DNA of 64,000 bases from positions 2,689,712-2,753,711 of the forward strand of contig NZ_KV440950.1 of the NCBI RefSeq assembly GCF_001636405.1, read 5' to 3'. The position numbers were made by a program, and so were the translations under genes. The notes beneath the pieces were generated by a model. That model ran no database searches and had not been told where the DNA came from. It saw nothing but the letters and a program-made list of their open reading frames with translations. The stretch comes from Peribacillus frigoritolerans. Lineage in GTDB: Bacteria; Bacillota; Bacilli; Bacillales; DSM-1321. This document shows positions 26,291 to 34,900 of the stretch, piece after piece (positions within the stretch are counted from its first letter, which is position 1; each line of letters opens with the position of its first letter).

Positions 26291-27127
26291 ATGGCAAAAT
26301 TTACTGTAGGTAATGAAAATCATGCTCCAATTGAACTTTATTATGAGGACCAGGGTTCAGGGAAACCTGTTGTCTTAATACATGGTTGGCCTTTAAGTGG
26401 ACGCTCTTGGGAATATCAGGTGCCAGCTCTTATTGAAGCAGGTTACAGAGTCATAACATATGATCGTCGAGGATTCGGAAAATCATCCCAGCCATGGGAA
26501 GGATATGAATATGAAACATTTGCTTCCGATTTACATAAACTGTTAGAACATTTAGATCTTCAAAATGTCACACTTGTTGGTTTTTCTATGGGTGGAGGTG
26601 AGGTAGCTCGATACATTAGTACGTATGGAACAGATCGTATTGAAAAGGCTGTTTTTGCTGGAGCAGTTCCTCCTTATTTATACAAATCAGCGGATAACCC
26701 TGAAGGAGCATTAGATGATGCAACAATTGAAGAATTCAAAAGTGGCGTGATAAATGACCGCCTTGCATTTCTTGACAAATTTACGAAGGGATTTTTCGCG
26801 GCGGGTAATCAAACAGATTTAGTTAGTGAGCCATTCCGTTTATATAACTGGGATATTGCAGCCAGTGCCTCACCTAAGGGTACGCTCGATTGTATAACGG
26901 CCTTTAGTAAGACAGATTTTAGAAAGGACTTGGAAAAGTTCAATATACCTACTCTTATTATTCACGGAGACTCTGATGCAACTGTACCTTTTGAGTTAAG
27001 TGGAAAACGTACATATGATTCCATTCCTGGCAGTAAGCTCGCTCTAATAAAGGGTGGTCCGCATGGGTTAAACGCAACTCATCCAAAAGAATTTAATGAA
27101 GCGTTACTAACATTTTTAAAAGATTAA
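26291..27127 (+). CDS. Alpha/beta hydrolase of the non-haem chloroperoxidase/arylesterase group
   Basis: The 278-residue product shows VVLIHGWPLSGRSWEYQVPA (oxyanion loop) and YDRRGFGKSSQPWEGYEYET. GFSMGGGEVARYI carries the nucleophile Ser at about residue 99, HGDSDATVPFELSG the Asp at ~230, and GGPHGLNATH the catalytic His at ~259. These match cofactor-free haloperoxidase-like esterases of ~275 residues. Physiological substrates of the group are poorly known. TGGGAGGAAAT precedes the ATG. It is transcribed alone, from the promoter at 26161. Confidence 0.9.
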   Translation: MAKFTVGNENHAPIELYYEDQGSGKPVVLIHGWPLSGRSWEYQVPALIEAGYRVITYDRRGFGKSSQPWEGYEYETFASDLHKLLEHLDLQNVTLVGFSMGGGEVARYISTYGTDRIEKAVFAGAVPPYLYKSADNPEGALDDATIEEFKSGVINDRLAFLDKFTKGFFAAGNQTDLVSEPFRLYNWDIAASASPKGTLDCITAFSKTDFRKDLEKFNIPTLIIHGDSDATVPFELSGKRTYDSIPGSKLALIKGGPHGLNATHPKEFNEALLTFLKD

Positions 27128-27950
27128 TAAAGTAATGACGATCCTATTTCAAATGAGAAGGAGGGGCAGTCTTTCTTTTTATAAGGTTGTAGGAAAACTC
27201 TTAATATGAGGCAGAAGTAGAGTGTCGCTAACTTTTAGTATAAATCACTCGTAGCCATTATTATTACACTGGTATCAGGGATTGATTGGATAATTCTACA
27301 CTTTTCAATACCCTTTTTGTTAACTGCAATTGCATTTTTGGGTTCTGCTAATAAAAAAGTTAGCTGTGATATATACAGTATTATAGCTATTAGCAGATCT
27401 AGGGCACCCCGAGATGTACTTGACCTTAATTGTTATAAATGTATTTCTAAAGGAAAAAGGCAGTCTAATACTTTCCTAGTTAATAGAAGAAACTCGTCAA
27501 AAAAGGAGCCTTTGCCCATAGTGGTAAAGGCTTATTTCTATATTTATTTCCCATTTCCGTCCTTGCATCGAGACCGTGCTTTAACTGAAAGAGTGAATGA
27601 CTTTTTCTTCTTTCGGTCTCTCTATCAACTGTTTATCAATTCTATCTCTACTTTGAATTATTCGATTTGTTTTAAAGTTATATTTATGTGAATGTTTATT
27701 TAATTATTTTATTTAAACTAACAGCTACTCCTATAAGTGTTAATAGAATCTTCGATATTCAAATACATACTTGTAGGAAATTTATACTTTGTATAAAACA
27801 CTACAGCCGTTCCCCATACTAATATAGTCCAGACATATCCTTTTCATAATTCATCATATTTTGACCAATATTTCTAAAGTAAAGGTAAATGGAAGATGAA
27901 TTTTGCCTTAATATAGTTACTGAGTTAATTAATTTATTCTCGTAACTATA
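27128..27950. other. Decayed spacer with a hairpin
   Basis: AGCCTTTGCC (27507-27516) pairs with GGTAAAGGCT (27523-27532), followed by T-rich sequence, a plausible terminator. Around 27245-27360 one frame reads SLVAIIITLVSGIDWIIL and LLTAIAFLGSANKK, apparently a membrane-protein fragment. No intact gene is present. Confidence 0.45.
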
Positions 27951-27954
27951 ACCA

Positions 27955-28080
27955 ATGAAGGGGAAACAGTATTGGATTGTTTTATGGGTTCAGGATGAAC
28001 AGGGCAGGCTACTATAAATCTAAATCGGAACTTTATTGGTTCAAATTAGACAATGATTACTTTAATGATTTACATAAATT
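27955..28080 (+). pseudogene. DNA methyltransferase C-terminal fragment
   Basis: The frame reads GETVLDCFMGSG, then a stop in place of the next codon, then TGQATINLNRNFIGSN. DCFMGSGTTG-like is the SAM-binding motif I of N6-adenine/N4-cytosine methyltransferases, which in this order sits near the C-terminus. Nothing of the catalytic DPPY domain or a restriction partner remains nearby, so it is a relic. Confidence 0.6.
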
Positions 28081-28164
28081 TACGACAAGTTACATGATGT
28101 TGTTGCTGTTTGAAACCTTCTGAAGCCATCGAATTACCACCTCTTGTGACAATTACGAAGAAGG

Positions 28165-28697
28165 ACTGCGGGAATGCAGCCAGTCAATCTTGTATTAACC
28201 GGGGTGGGATTTTGTGTGGCCCTTTCAGGTCTGATGCTTGTCCTTGTTTCACTGCTGATTGACAAAAGGTTGATTTTATTGCAAATTGGCTGTCAGGGAA
28301 CATATGGGGTTCAGACCTGCTATGCTCATTTCCTTTACACTGTACAAAGCGACTTGGCTGAATCTTTTTGGGGTGAGTGAACCTGTGCCAATAGGCTTAG
28401 GTGTATCAGTTGAAAAAAAGGGCGATCCTGTTGCTGACATCGGTTGCGCTTGCAGCAGCAGCTGTCTTTGCCGCAGGAGGCAGCGCCTTCGTCGGGCTCA
28501 GGGGCCGCACTTTGCAAAAGCTCTGGTCGGACCTCGAAATCAGCTCTTCCTGCCGGTAGCGATTCTGATCCGCGCCTGGCTGCTGCTTCTGGCAGATACC
28601 ATCGGAAGAAACATACTTGAACCCAAAGACATACCTGCGGGGATTATGATCGCTTTATAGGGGCTCCTTATTTTATGTATTTGTTAATGAAGAGTAG
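28165..28697 (+). pseudogene. FecCD-type siderophore ABC permease pseudogene (C-terminal half)
   Basis: Frames change between recognisable FecCD segments: QPVNLVLTGVGFCVALSGLM, then FTLYKATWLNLFGVSEPVPI with GLGVSVEKK, then a FVGL-RGPHFAKALVGPRNQ stretch, and finally PVAILIRAWLLLLADTIGRN and ILEPKDIPAGIMIAL with a stop after Leu. It has lost its N-terminal half and several frames. Base composition is visibly more GC-rich than the flanking A/T-rich spacer, like the three genes that follow. Confidence 0.8.
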
Positions 28698-28719
28698 GAG
28701 AAAAAGCATAATTTTTGTA

Positions 28720-28747
28720 AAAGCTGAAGATGTCTTCAGCTTTTTTT
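28720..28747 (+). terminator. Terminator after the FecCD pseudogene
   Basis: AAGCTGAAGA (28721-28730) pairs with TCTTCAGCTT (28733-28742) around TG, followed by TTTTT. It is intact although the gene upstream is broken. Confidence 0.8.
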
Positions 28748-28958
28748 GTTTGCCTTATCATCTTCAAATCTCTGGCGCAGCGCAAATTGGAACATAATAT
28801 AAGCCCGAACTGCGAAATATAACGATACATGCAATTACACGAATCCTACTTAAGCATGATTGACTTGGTTTTTTGATTTGATATAGTTTTAGGATGCTAA
28901 AGTGAGAAGATAAGATCAGACAAATAAAAAGAGCATTCTGCGAAAGGGGGTGCCTCCT

Positions 28959-30788
28959 TTGAAAAGCATACAAAGCCGTTTATTGATCATGCTGCTGATT
29001 TTCATCGTTCTGCCCTACTTCCTGTCCGTTTTTTTCATCTACACTTACACAAAAAACAGTGTGGAGCAGTATGAACTTGAAAACAGCCGGGAGCAGCTTC
29101 AGAAGAATGCGGATGAACTGGAGCAGTATTTTGACGACATGATTGATTTTCCATATATTCTGTACCGCAACCCTGATCTGTTTCGGATTTTTAAAAACGG
29201 CTTCGAAGACTCCATATATTTCAACCCTATGACCATGGAAAAGAGTCTCGAAACCTTTTATCTAATGAGAAACGAATTCCGGCAAATCCGTTTCTATATT
29301 GCTAAAAACAATGAGTCATTTACTGTCTATAATGCAATGATCAGCACACACAGGTACCAGCCGGATTTTCTGAAACAGGACCCGATCAAACAGCTGTATA
29401 CATCTGACTCACAATATTTGATTGAGCCGCCCCACCCTCTTGAGAATTACAATAATGCAGCCATTGTTCCAAAATCGGACAAAACGATGGTGATGACTTT
29501 TCACCACAAAATTATAGACGTTCTTTCTAAAAAGTTTCTTGGGATGATTACAATCGACATTGATTTGGGCGAGTACGCCCGCATTTGCAATAACCTTGTC
29601 CAGGGAGACGCATCTTCAGTTTTGCTTATTGATTCAAAAGATCGCGTCATGTATGCAAATGATCGTGCCCTGATTGGAAAACCTCTTCCTGCCGATGAAA
29701 AGCAACGTCTTGACGGGAATAGGAGCCAGCAAGATGATGATATTCTCTTATCAAAAGAGTTATCAGGGTCACTGAACGGCTGGAAATTGATTAAGGTCAT
29801 GTCGAGCCAGGCTTTATATGAAGATGTCAGGAAAACCGCCTATACCAATATCCTTGTCGGCGTCGGCGTAGGAATACTGGGTTTGCTGATGATAGGCATT
29901 ATCTCAAATAGGATTACCCGTCCCATTACGAGGCTGAGCAGCAAAGTCCGTTCCATTGAAGGCGGAAATATGAATGTCCCTTTTGATGATACCAAAAGCG
30001 ATGAAATTGGCCATTTGGAGTCACACATGAAGGACATGATGAACCGGATCAATTCCCACATTGACCGTGAATATAAGCTTGAAATTGAAAACAGGAAGAA
30101 CCAGTTCAGGGCGTTAAAATCACAGGTTAATCCTCATTTTTTGTTTAACGCTTTACAATCCATCGGCGCTGTTGCCCTCAGGTCGAATGGACCAAAGGTC
30201 TATCAATTGCTGACTTCGCTGTCCAAAATGATGCGCTACTCAATGCAGGCAGATCAATGGGTACGGGTTCGGGATGAAGCTGAGTATACAAAAGCGTACC
30301 TCTCCCTTCAAACAGAGCGTTTTGGTGAAAATGTAAGGTACTCGGTCAATATCGATGAGTCCATTTTGGACATGACTATTCCAAGTATGATTCTGCAGCC
30401 CCTGGCAGAGAATTTCTTTAAACACACGTATGAGGAAGGTTACAGCGATGCTCATTTGTCCATTAACGGGGAAAAACAAGGAAACGATCTGTGCTTTACT
30501 GTCGAGAATGATGGTCCGGGTCTGACGGAAGAAGAGCTTCAGACTCTACGGGAACATATCTATACAGCCCCTTACGAAGGGACTTATTCGCATGAACATA
30601 TCGGCCTGAAGAATATTCGTGACAGGCTGCTTCTAGGGTATGGACCAAGTGCAGAAATGAAAGTAGATTCGAATGACGGACTGGGGTTTTCCGTCAGCAT
30701 GAGGATCCCGATAAAGAGCCCCTTGGGAATGATAAAGACTTACTTCAGGAAAGGAGATGAACACGGTGAAAGCACTGATTGTCGATGA
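28959..30788 (+). CDS. YesM-type sensor histidine kinase
   Basis: The ~609-residue product has a transmembrane helix at about residues 8-30 (LLIMLLIFIVLPYFLSVFFI). An extracellular sensor of ~250 residues follows, then a second helix near 295-313 (ILVGVGVGILGLLMIGIIS), a HAMP segment (RITRPITRLSSKVRSIEGGN) and a His_kinase domain. VNPHFLFNALQSIGA holds the phospho-acceptor His. The HATPase region has GLKNIRDRLLLGYG. TTG 28959 is preferred because AAAGGGGG sits 8 nt ahead; the GTG at 28950 overlaps that site. It overlaps the response regulator by 32 nt. The extracellular ligand is probably presented by the lipoprotein encoded downstream. Confidence 0.9.
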   Translation: MKSIQSRLLIMLLIFIVLPYFLSVFFIYTYTKNSVEQYELENSREQLQKNADELEQYFDDMIDFPYILYRNPDLFRIFKNGFEDSIYFNPMTMEKSLETFYLMRNEFRQIRFYIAKNNESFTVYNAMISTHRYQPDFLKQDPIKQLYTSDSQYLIEPPHPLENYNNAAIVPKSDKTMVMTFHHKIIDVLSKKFLGMITIDIDLGEYARICNNLVQGDASSVLLIDSKDRVMYANDRALIGKPLPADEKQRLDGNRSQQDDDILLSKELSGSLNGWKLIKVMSSQALYEDVRKTAYTNILVGVGVGILGLLMIGIISNRITRPITRLSSKVRSIEGGNMNVPFDDTKSDEIGHLESHMKDMMNRINSHIDREYKLEIENRKNQFRALKSQVNPHFLFNALQSIGAVALRSNGPKVYQLLTSLSKMMRYSMQADQWVRVRDEAEYTKAYLSLQTERFGENVRYSVNIDESILDMTIPSMILQPLAENFFKHTYEEGYSDAHLSINGEKQGNDLCFTVENDGPGLTEEELQTLREHIYTAPYEGTYSHEHIGLKNIRDRLLLGYGPSAEMKVDSNDGLGFSVSMRIPIKSPLGMIKTYFRKGDEHGESTDCR

Positions 30789-31932
30789 TGAATTCAATGT
30801 GCGGGACGTAATACGCCATTTAGGCCAGTGGGAAACTCACGGCATCACCAAGCTATTGGAAGCCAAAAATGGCCATGAGGCAAAATCACTGATTGAAAAA
30901 GAACGCCCGGAGATTATCTTTACAGACGTGAAAATGCCCGGTATGGGCGGAATCGAACTGATTGAGTGGCTGGATTCCATTTCCTATCCTGGGAAAGTTA
31001 TTTTCATTACTGGTTATAACGATTATTCCTATATGCGCAAAGCCATTCAGCACAGCAGCTTTGATTACCTGCTGAAGCCGATTGAGTATGAGGCGTTCAA
31101 TCATACACTGGAAAAATCGGTACAAGCCTGGAAGGATGACTTTGAACATGCTGAAGTGCTGGAAGATGTGAAAAAACTGCGGAGAAACCAGTTAGCCACT
31201 GCGATATGTCTCGGGGACCGTTCAGATTCAAACAGCCTTGCCGAGTTTCTTCCTGAATCTGAGGGCTATATGCTGACGCTGCTCTCCTTTTACCAGATGC
31301 ACAATCCGGATCTCTATATCGAAAAGCTTTCAGATGAGCTTACGGACCGCAAATTAGGAAATGCGTTTTCCCTGCAGACGGATCTTAACCTCTGCCTTGT
31401 TATCACCATTCGCGATCAATGGCTCTCCGTTGAGGAATGGATCAGTCAGGAGTTCGATATCCCGGTAAGGCTTGTAACTGAAGAGCAGGTCGAAACTTTA
31501 TCGGATATAAGGACCTCGTTTCAGGCTCTTCAGAAAAAGCTCGAGGAACAAAACTTCCGTTCCATCCACCGTCTGGATGAAATAGATGCCGCTCGCCGCA
31601 TGGAAGACATGGTTTCCTATGTTGACATGTATTATATGGAGGATTTGAGTCTGGAAAAGCTGTCGAATGTTTTCTTTTTAAGCCGCGAACATATCTCAAG
31701 AAAGTATAAGCAAGAAACCGGAATGACCCTGTCCAAATACATCACGGAGCTTAGAATCAGCCAAGCAAAGTCGTGGCTGAAACAAAAAGACAAAAGCATT
31801 TATTCCATCTCGACCATGCTTGGCTATCAAGATGAAATCTACTTTTCAAAGCTATTTAAAAAGGTCGTCGGCATGACGCCTTTTGAGTTCAGGAACAAGA
31901 ACGATCAACATGAATCTAAAGGGGTGACATGA
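30757..31932 (+). CDS. YesN-type response regulator with AraC DNA-binding domain
   Basis: In the 391-residue product, residues 1-~125 form a receiver. Acidic residues are in LIVDDEFNVRD, the phospho-acceptor Asp is in EIIFTDVKMPGMGGIELIEW, and the Lys is in SFDYLLKPIEYEAF. A variable middle domain follows. The last ~100 residues form an AraC double helix-turn-helix (LSLEKLSNVFFLSREHISRK; GYQDEIYFSKLFKKVVGMTP). AGGAAAGGAG precedes the ATG. Its last codons overlap the start of the lipoprotein gene (ATGA), so kinase, regulator and binding protein are translated as a coupled set. Its likely targets are this operon and sacB-levB. Confidence 0.9.
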   Translation: MNTVKALIVDDEFNVRDVIRHLGQWETHGITKLLEAKNGHEAKSLIEKERPEIIFTDVKMPGMGGIELIEWLDSISYPGKVIFITGYNDYSYMRKAIQHSSFDYLLKPIEYEAFNHTLEKSVQAWKDDFEHAEVLEDVKKLRRNQLATAICLGDRSDSNSLAEFLPESEGYMLTLLSFYQMHNPDLYIEKLSDELTDRKLGNAFSLQTDLNLCLVITIRDQWLSVEEWISQEFDIPVRLVTEEQVETLSDIRTSFQALQKKLEEQNFRSIHRLDEIDAARRMEDMVSYVDMYYMEDLSLEKLSNVFFLSREHISRKYKQETGMTLSKYITELRISQAKSWLKQKDKSIYSISTMLGYQDEIYFSKLFKKVVGMTPFEFRNKNDQHESKGVT

Positions 31933-33206
31933 TGAAAAACAGGCTTTTATCCCTTTTGTTAATCGGAGCCGTCAGCCTGCCTCTTTCTGCCTGTCAGGAT
32001 GAAGCCCCACCAGAAAAAACAGAAAAGACAGAGCGGAAAATCACGCTGGATTTAAGGAATCCGAAAGTGGAAATCTCCACTCAATTTGAAGAAATGACGC
32101 GTGCCTATGAACGGGAAAATCCTCACGTCAATATCAGGGTACATACTGTTGGAGGGGCAATGGATGACCTCGCCGACCTAAAAGCCGAAATGGCGACCGG
32201 CACTGGTCCGGATATCTTTACAAACAGCGGCTATGAAAATGCCAAGCTGTGGCGGAACTATCTGGAGGATCTTTCAGGGGAGCCCTGGATTAATAAAGCA
32301 TACAAAGAATCCCTGACGCCAGTCACATTGGACGGGAAAATTTACGGGATGCCGGTTAACCTCGAAGGGTATGGCTTTATCTATAATAAGGATCTATTTA
32401 AACAAGCCGGCATTACTGACCAGCCCGCCACTCTTTCTGAATTGACAGCAGCTGCCGAAAAGCTGCAGAATGCAGGCATTACTCCCTTTGCAACAGGCTA
32501 CTATGAAGACTGGAAATTGGGAGACCATCTAATGAATGTTGCTTTTGCCCAGCAAAAGGATACTGATGCTTTTATAAGAAATTTAAATAACGGAACGGAA
32601 AAAATCAGTACCAATCAAACATTTAAGGATCTCCTTGCCCTGCTGGATCTCACCATAAAGTACGGAAACGATAATCCACTGTCTACGGACTATACAATGG
32701 AAGTGAACCTGTTTACCTCCGAAAAAGCAGCCATCATTCAGCAAGGCAACTGGATTCAGCCGATGATCGATCAAGCTTCGCCTGACATGGACATCGGTTT
32801 TATGCCGATTCCGATTAATGACCGACCTTTAAAGGAAGCCCTTGTCGTCAGCGTTCCAAATTATTGGGCCGTAAATAAACAGTCCATTCCTGAAAAGAAA
32901 AAAGAAGCAAAGAAATTTTTAAATTGGATGGTGTTGTCAGAACAAGGAAAACGGTTCATGACGGAAGAATTCAAATTCATTCCTGCGTTTAAGAACATTA
33001 AAACTGATGATATAGGGCCGCTCGCAGAAGAAACACTTCGAAATTACAAGGATGGGAACACCGTCCCATCTAACTGGTTTCACTTCCCAGTTGAAATTAG
33101 GGAAGAATTCGGAGCCGCGACTCAGCTCTATGTCGGGAAACAGCTGAACCGCAATCAGCTGCTCAATGAATATCAGAAGTCCTGGGAGAGGTTTTCGAAG
33201 GAATAG
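31929..33206 (+). CDS. Extracellular sugar-binding lipoprotein (ABC-type solute-binding protein)
   Basis: The 425-residue product has a lipoprotein signal ending in LPLSACQDE, with lipidated Cys at about residue 22. A family-1 solute-binding fold follows (MTRAYERENPHVNIRVHTVG; MATGTGPDIFTNSG; MPVNLEGYGFIYNKDLFKQA; AIIQQGNWIQPM; FLNWMVLSEQGKRFM). These features indicate carbohydrate binding. No ABC permease or ATPase gene accompanies it, so its role is more likely ligand presentation to the adjacent kinase, as in the AraP-AraS-AraT type of three-component system known from Geobacillus. That role is inferred from context only. Confidence 0.88.
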   Translation: MMKNRLLSLLLIGAVSLPLSACQDEAPPEKTEKTERKITLDLRNPKVEISTQFEEMTRAYERENPHVNIRVHTVGGAMDDLADLKAEMATGTGPDIFTNSGYENAKLWRNYLEDLSGEPWINKAYKESLTPVTLDGKIYGMPVNLEGYGFIYNKDLFKQAGITDQPATLSELTAAAEKLQNAGITPFATGYYEDWKLGDHLMNVAFAQQKDTDAFIRNLNNGTEKISTNQTFKDLLALLDLTIKYGNDNPLSTDYTMEVNLFTSEKAAIIQQGNWIQPMIDQASPDMDIGFMPIPINDRPLKEALVVSVPNYWAVNKQSIPEKKKEAKKFLNWMVLSEQGKRFMTEEFKFIPAFKNIKTDDIGPLAEETLRNYKDGNTVPSNWFHFPVEIREEFGAATQLYVGKQLNRNQLLNEYQKSWERFSKE

Positions 33207-33228
33207 CCTCTTGCCGGGGCTTTTTTTG
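33206..33228 (+). terminator. Terminator between the sensor operon and sacB
   Basis: AGCCTC (33206-33211) pairs with GGGGCT (33217-33222, one G-T pair) across TTGCC, followed by TTTTTT. It overlaps the lipoprotein stop codon and separates the sensory operon from sacB. Confidence 0.75.
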
Positions 33229-33281
33229 CCTTTTACAACTGCGATATCAATATACGACTAAATTCCAATCAATATGTGGCA

Positions 33282-33310
33282 TACCTCTCTTTTCAGGAAT
33301 CGCCTATAAT
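33282..33310 (+). promoter_or_regulatory. sacB promoter with poor -35 (activator-dependent type)
   Basis: TATAAT at 33305-33310 is a perfect -10, but the -35 position (33282-33287, TACCTC) has little similarity to TTGACA. This suggests that a bound activator is needed. The 126-bp leader lacks the ribonucleic antiterminator hairpin and early terminator that precede B. subtilis sacB. Confidence 0.5.
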
Positions 33311-33353
33311 TCTATTGTACTAGCAAACACGTAAAACACGAGGAGGAAGATTT

Positions 33354-34817
33354 ATGAACTTTAGCAGGCTTGCCAAACAGGCAACAGCAGGAATACTTAG
33401 TACTGGCATTCTATTAAGCGGTACTGTCACCCAATCATTTGCAGCTCCAAAGGATCCGGCGGATTTCAAAGAAACGTACGATACTTCACAAATCACTCGA
33501 TCAGCTATGATAGATATGATTAATCAGCACGGTGATACTAGATATGCCGTTCCTAGGTTTGACGAATCCACAATTAAAAACATCCCTTCTGCCAAAAAAG
33601 TAACGGAATCAGGCGAAACCATTGATTTAGATGTGTGGGATACATGGCCATTGCAAAACGCTGATGGAACTGTTGCAGAGTACAAAGGATATCATATCGT
33701 TTTTGGATTAGCAGGCGATCCTAAAAATGCGAGTGATACGTTCATCTACATATTCTACAAAAAAGTGGGCGACAACTCCCTTGATGCTTGGAAGAATGCT
33801 GGAAGAGTATTTGATGACAATGATAAAAACGTTCCAAATGATCCTTACCTAAAAGAGCAAGCCGAAGAGTGGTCAGGTTCTGCAACCTTCACTGAGGACG
33901 GGGAAGTTCGCTTATTCTATACAAACCGTGAACCGTATATACCTGAGTCAGGGAATTATGGGAAACAAACCTTGACAACCGCTCAAGTAAACCTTTCAGA
34001 GCCAGATTCTGAAACATTAAAAGTGGATGGTGTTGAGGATTACAAATCCATCTATGAAGGCAAAGACAGCAAGTACTACCAAACTGTAGATAAATTTGTA
34101 GAGGACGGAAATTCCGCTGATAATCATACCTTCAGAGACCCTCACTATGTAGAAGACAACGGCCGCAAATACCTTGTGTTTGAAGCAAATACGGGTACAG
34201 AATATGGCTACCAAGGCGAAGAATCGCTATACAATAGAGCTTATTATGGCAACAGCAATAAATTCTTCCAGGGTGAGAAAAACAAACTTATGCAAAGCCC
34301 TAAAAAAGAGTTAGCTGAACTTGCAAACGGTGCAATTGGAATTATTGAAGTAAACGACGATTATACATTGAAAAAAGAAATGAAGCCATTGATTGTTTCA
34401 AATACGGTCACAGATGAAATCGAACGTCCAAACATCTTTAAAAAGGACGGCAAGTGGTATTTATTTACAAGTTCAAGAGGATCAAAAATGACCATTGATG
34501 GAATCGATAATCAAGATATTTACATGTTAGGCTACACGTCAAATTCCTTGACTGGCCCATATAAACCATTAAATAAAACGGGCATCGTCCTGCATCAGGA
34601 TCTAAATCCATATGACATCACTTGGAACTATGCACACTATGCGATCCCGCAGGCTGGCAGTGATAATGTTGTAGTGACAAGCTACATGACAAACAGAGGT
34701 TATTTTGAAGACAATAAATCTACCTTTGCCCCAAGCTTCCAGCTTAACATTAAAGGGAAACAAACATCGGTAGTAAAAGACAGTATTCTTGAACAAGGCC
34801 AGATTACGGTTAAGTAG
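33354..34817 (+). CDS. sacB: Levansucrase (GH68), secreted
   Basis: The 487-residue product has a signal peptide of ~30 residues (GILSTGILLSGTVTQSFAAP). The GH68 motifs are VWDTWPLQN (nucleophile Asp, about residue 88), EEWSGSATF, HTFRDPHYVEDNGRKYLVFE (RDP transition-state Asp, about 261) and EIERPNIFKKDGKWYLFTSS (acid/base Glu, about 354). The three carboxylates of the catalytic set are present. It converts sucrose to levan and glucose outside the cell. GAGGAGG precedes the ATG. The levanase gene follows after a hairpin, as in B. subtilis sacB-levB. Confidence 0.96.
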   Translation: MNFSRLAKQATAGILSTGILLSGTVTQSFAAPKDPADFKETYDTSQITRSAMIDMINQHGDTRYAVPRFDESTIKNIPSAKKVTESGETIDLDVWDTWPLQNADGTVAEYKGYHIVFGLAGDPKNASDTFIYIFYKKVGDNSLDAWKNAGRVFDDNDKNVPNDPYLKEQAEEWSGSATFTEDGEVRLFYTNREPYIPESGNYGKQTLTTAQVNLSEPDSETLKVDGVEDYKSIYEGKDSKYYQTVDKFVEDGNSADNHTFRDPHYVEDNGRKYLVFEANTGTEYGYQGEESLYNRAYYGNSNKFFQGEKNKLMQSPKKELAELANGAIGIIEVNDDYTLKKEMKPLIVSNTVTDEIERPNIFKKDGKWYLFTSSRGSKMTIDGIDNQDIYMLGYTSNSLTGPYKPLNKTGIVLHQDLNPYDITWNYAHYAIPQAGSDNVVVTSYMTNRGYFEDNKSTFAPSFQLNIKGKQTSVVKDSILEQGQITVK

Positions 34818-34836
34818 TTACCAGTGAAAAGAAAAA

Positions 34837-34871
34837 GAAAATGTCAGGAAAACTTGGCATTTTCTTTTTTC
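34837..34871 (+). terminator. Attenuator/terminator between sacB and levB
   Basis: AAAGAAAATG (34837-34846) pairs with CATTTTCTTT (34858-34867), followed by TTTCTATTT. Part of the sacB transcripts would stop here, keeping levB expression lower. Confidence 0.7.
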
Positions 34872-34900
34872 TATTTAAAAGAGAAAAGTGGTGAGTTTAA

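Noticed and set aside
28335..28517. Minus-strand Cys-rich reading frame opposite the FecCD relic
   Set aside because: It is the complement of Ala-rich FecCD codons; no ribosome binding site and no family.
31929..33206. Part of an ABC sugar importer operon
   Set aside because: No permease or ATPase genes accompany the binding protein on either side; the next genes are sacB and levB, so a sensory role is more likely.
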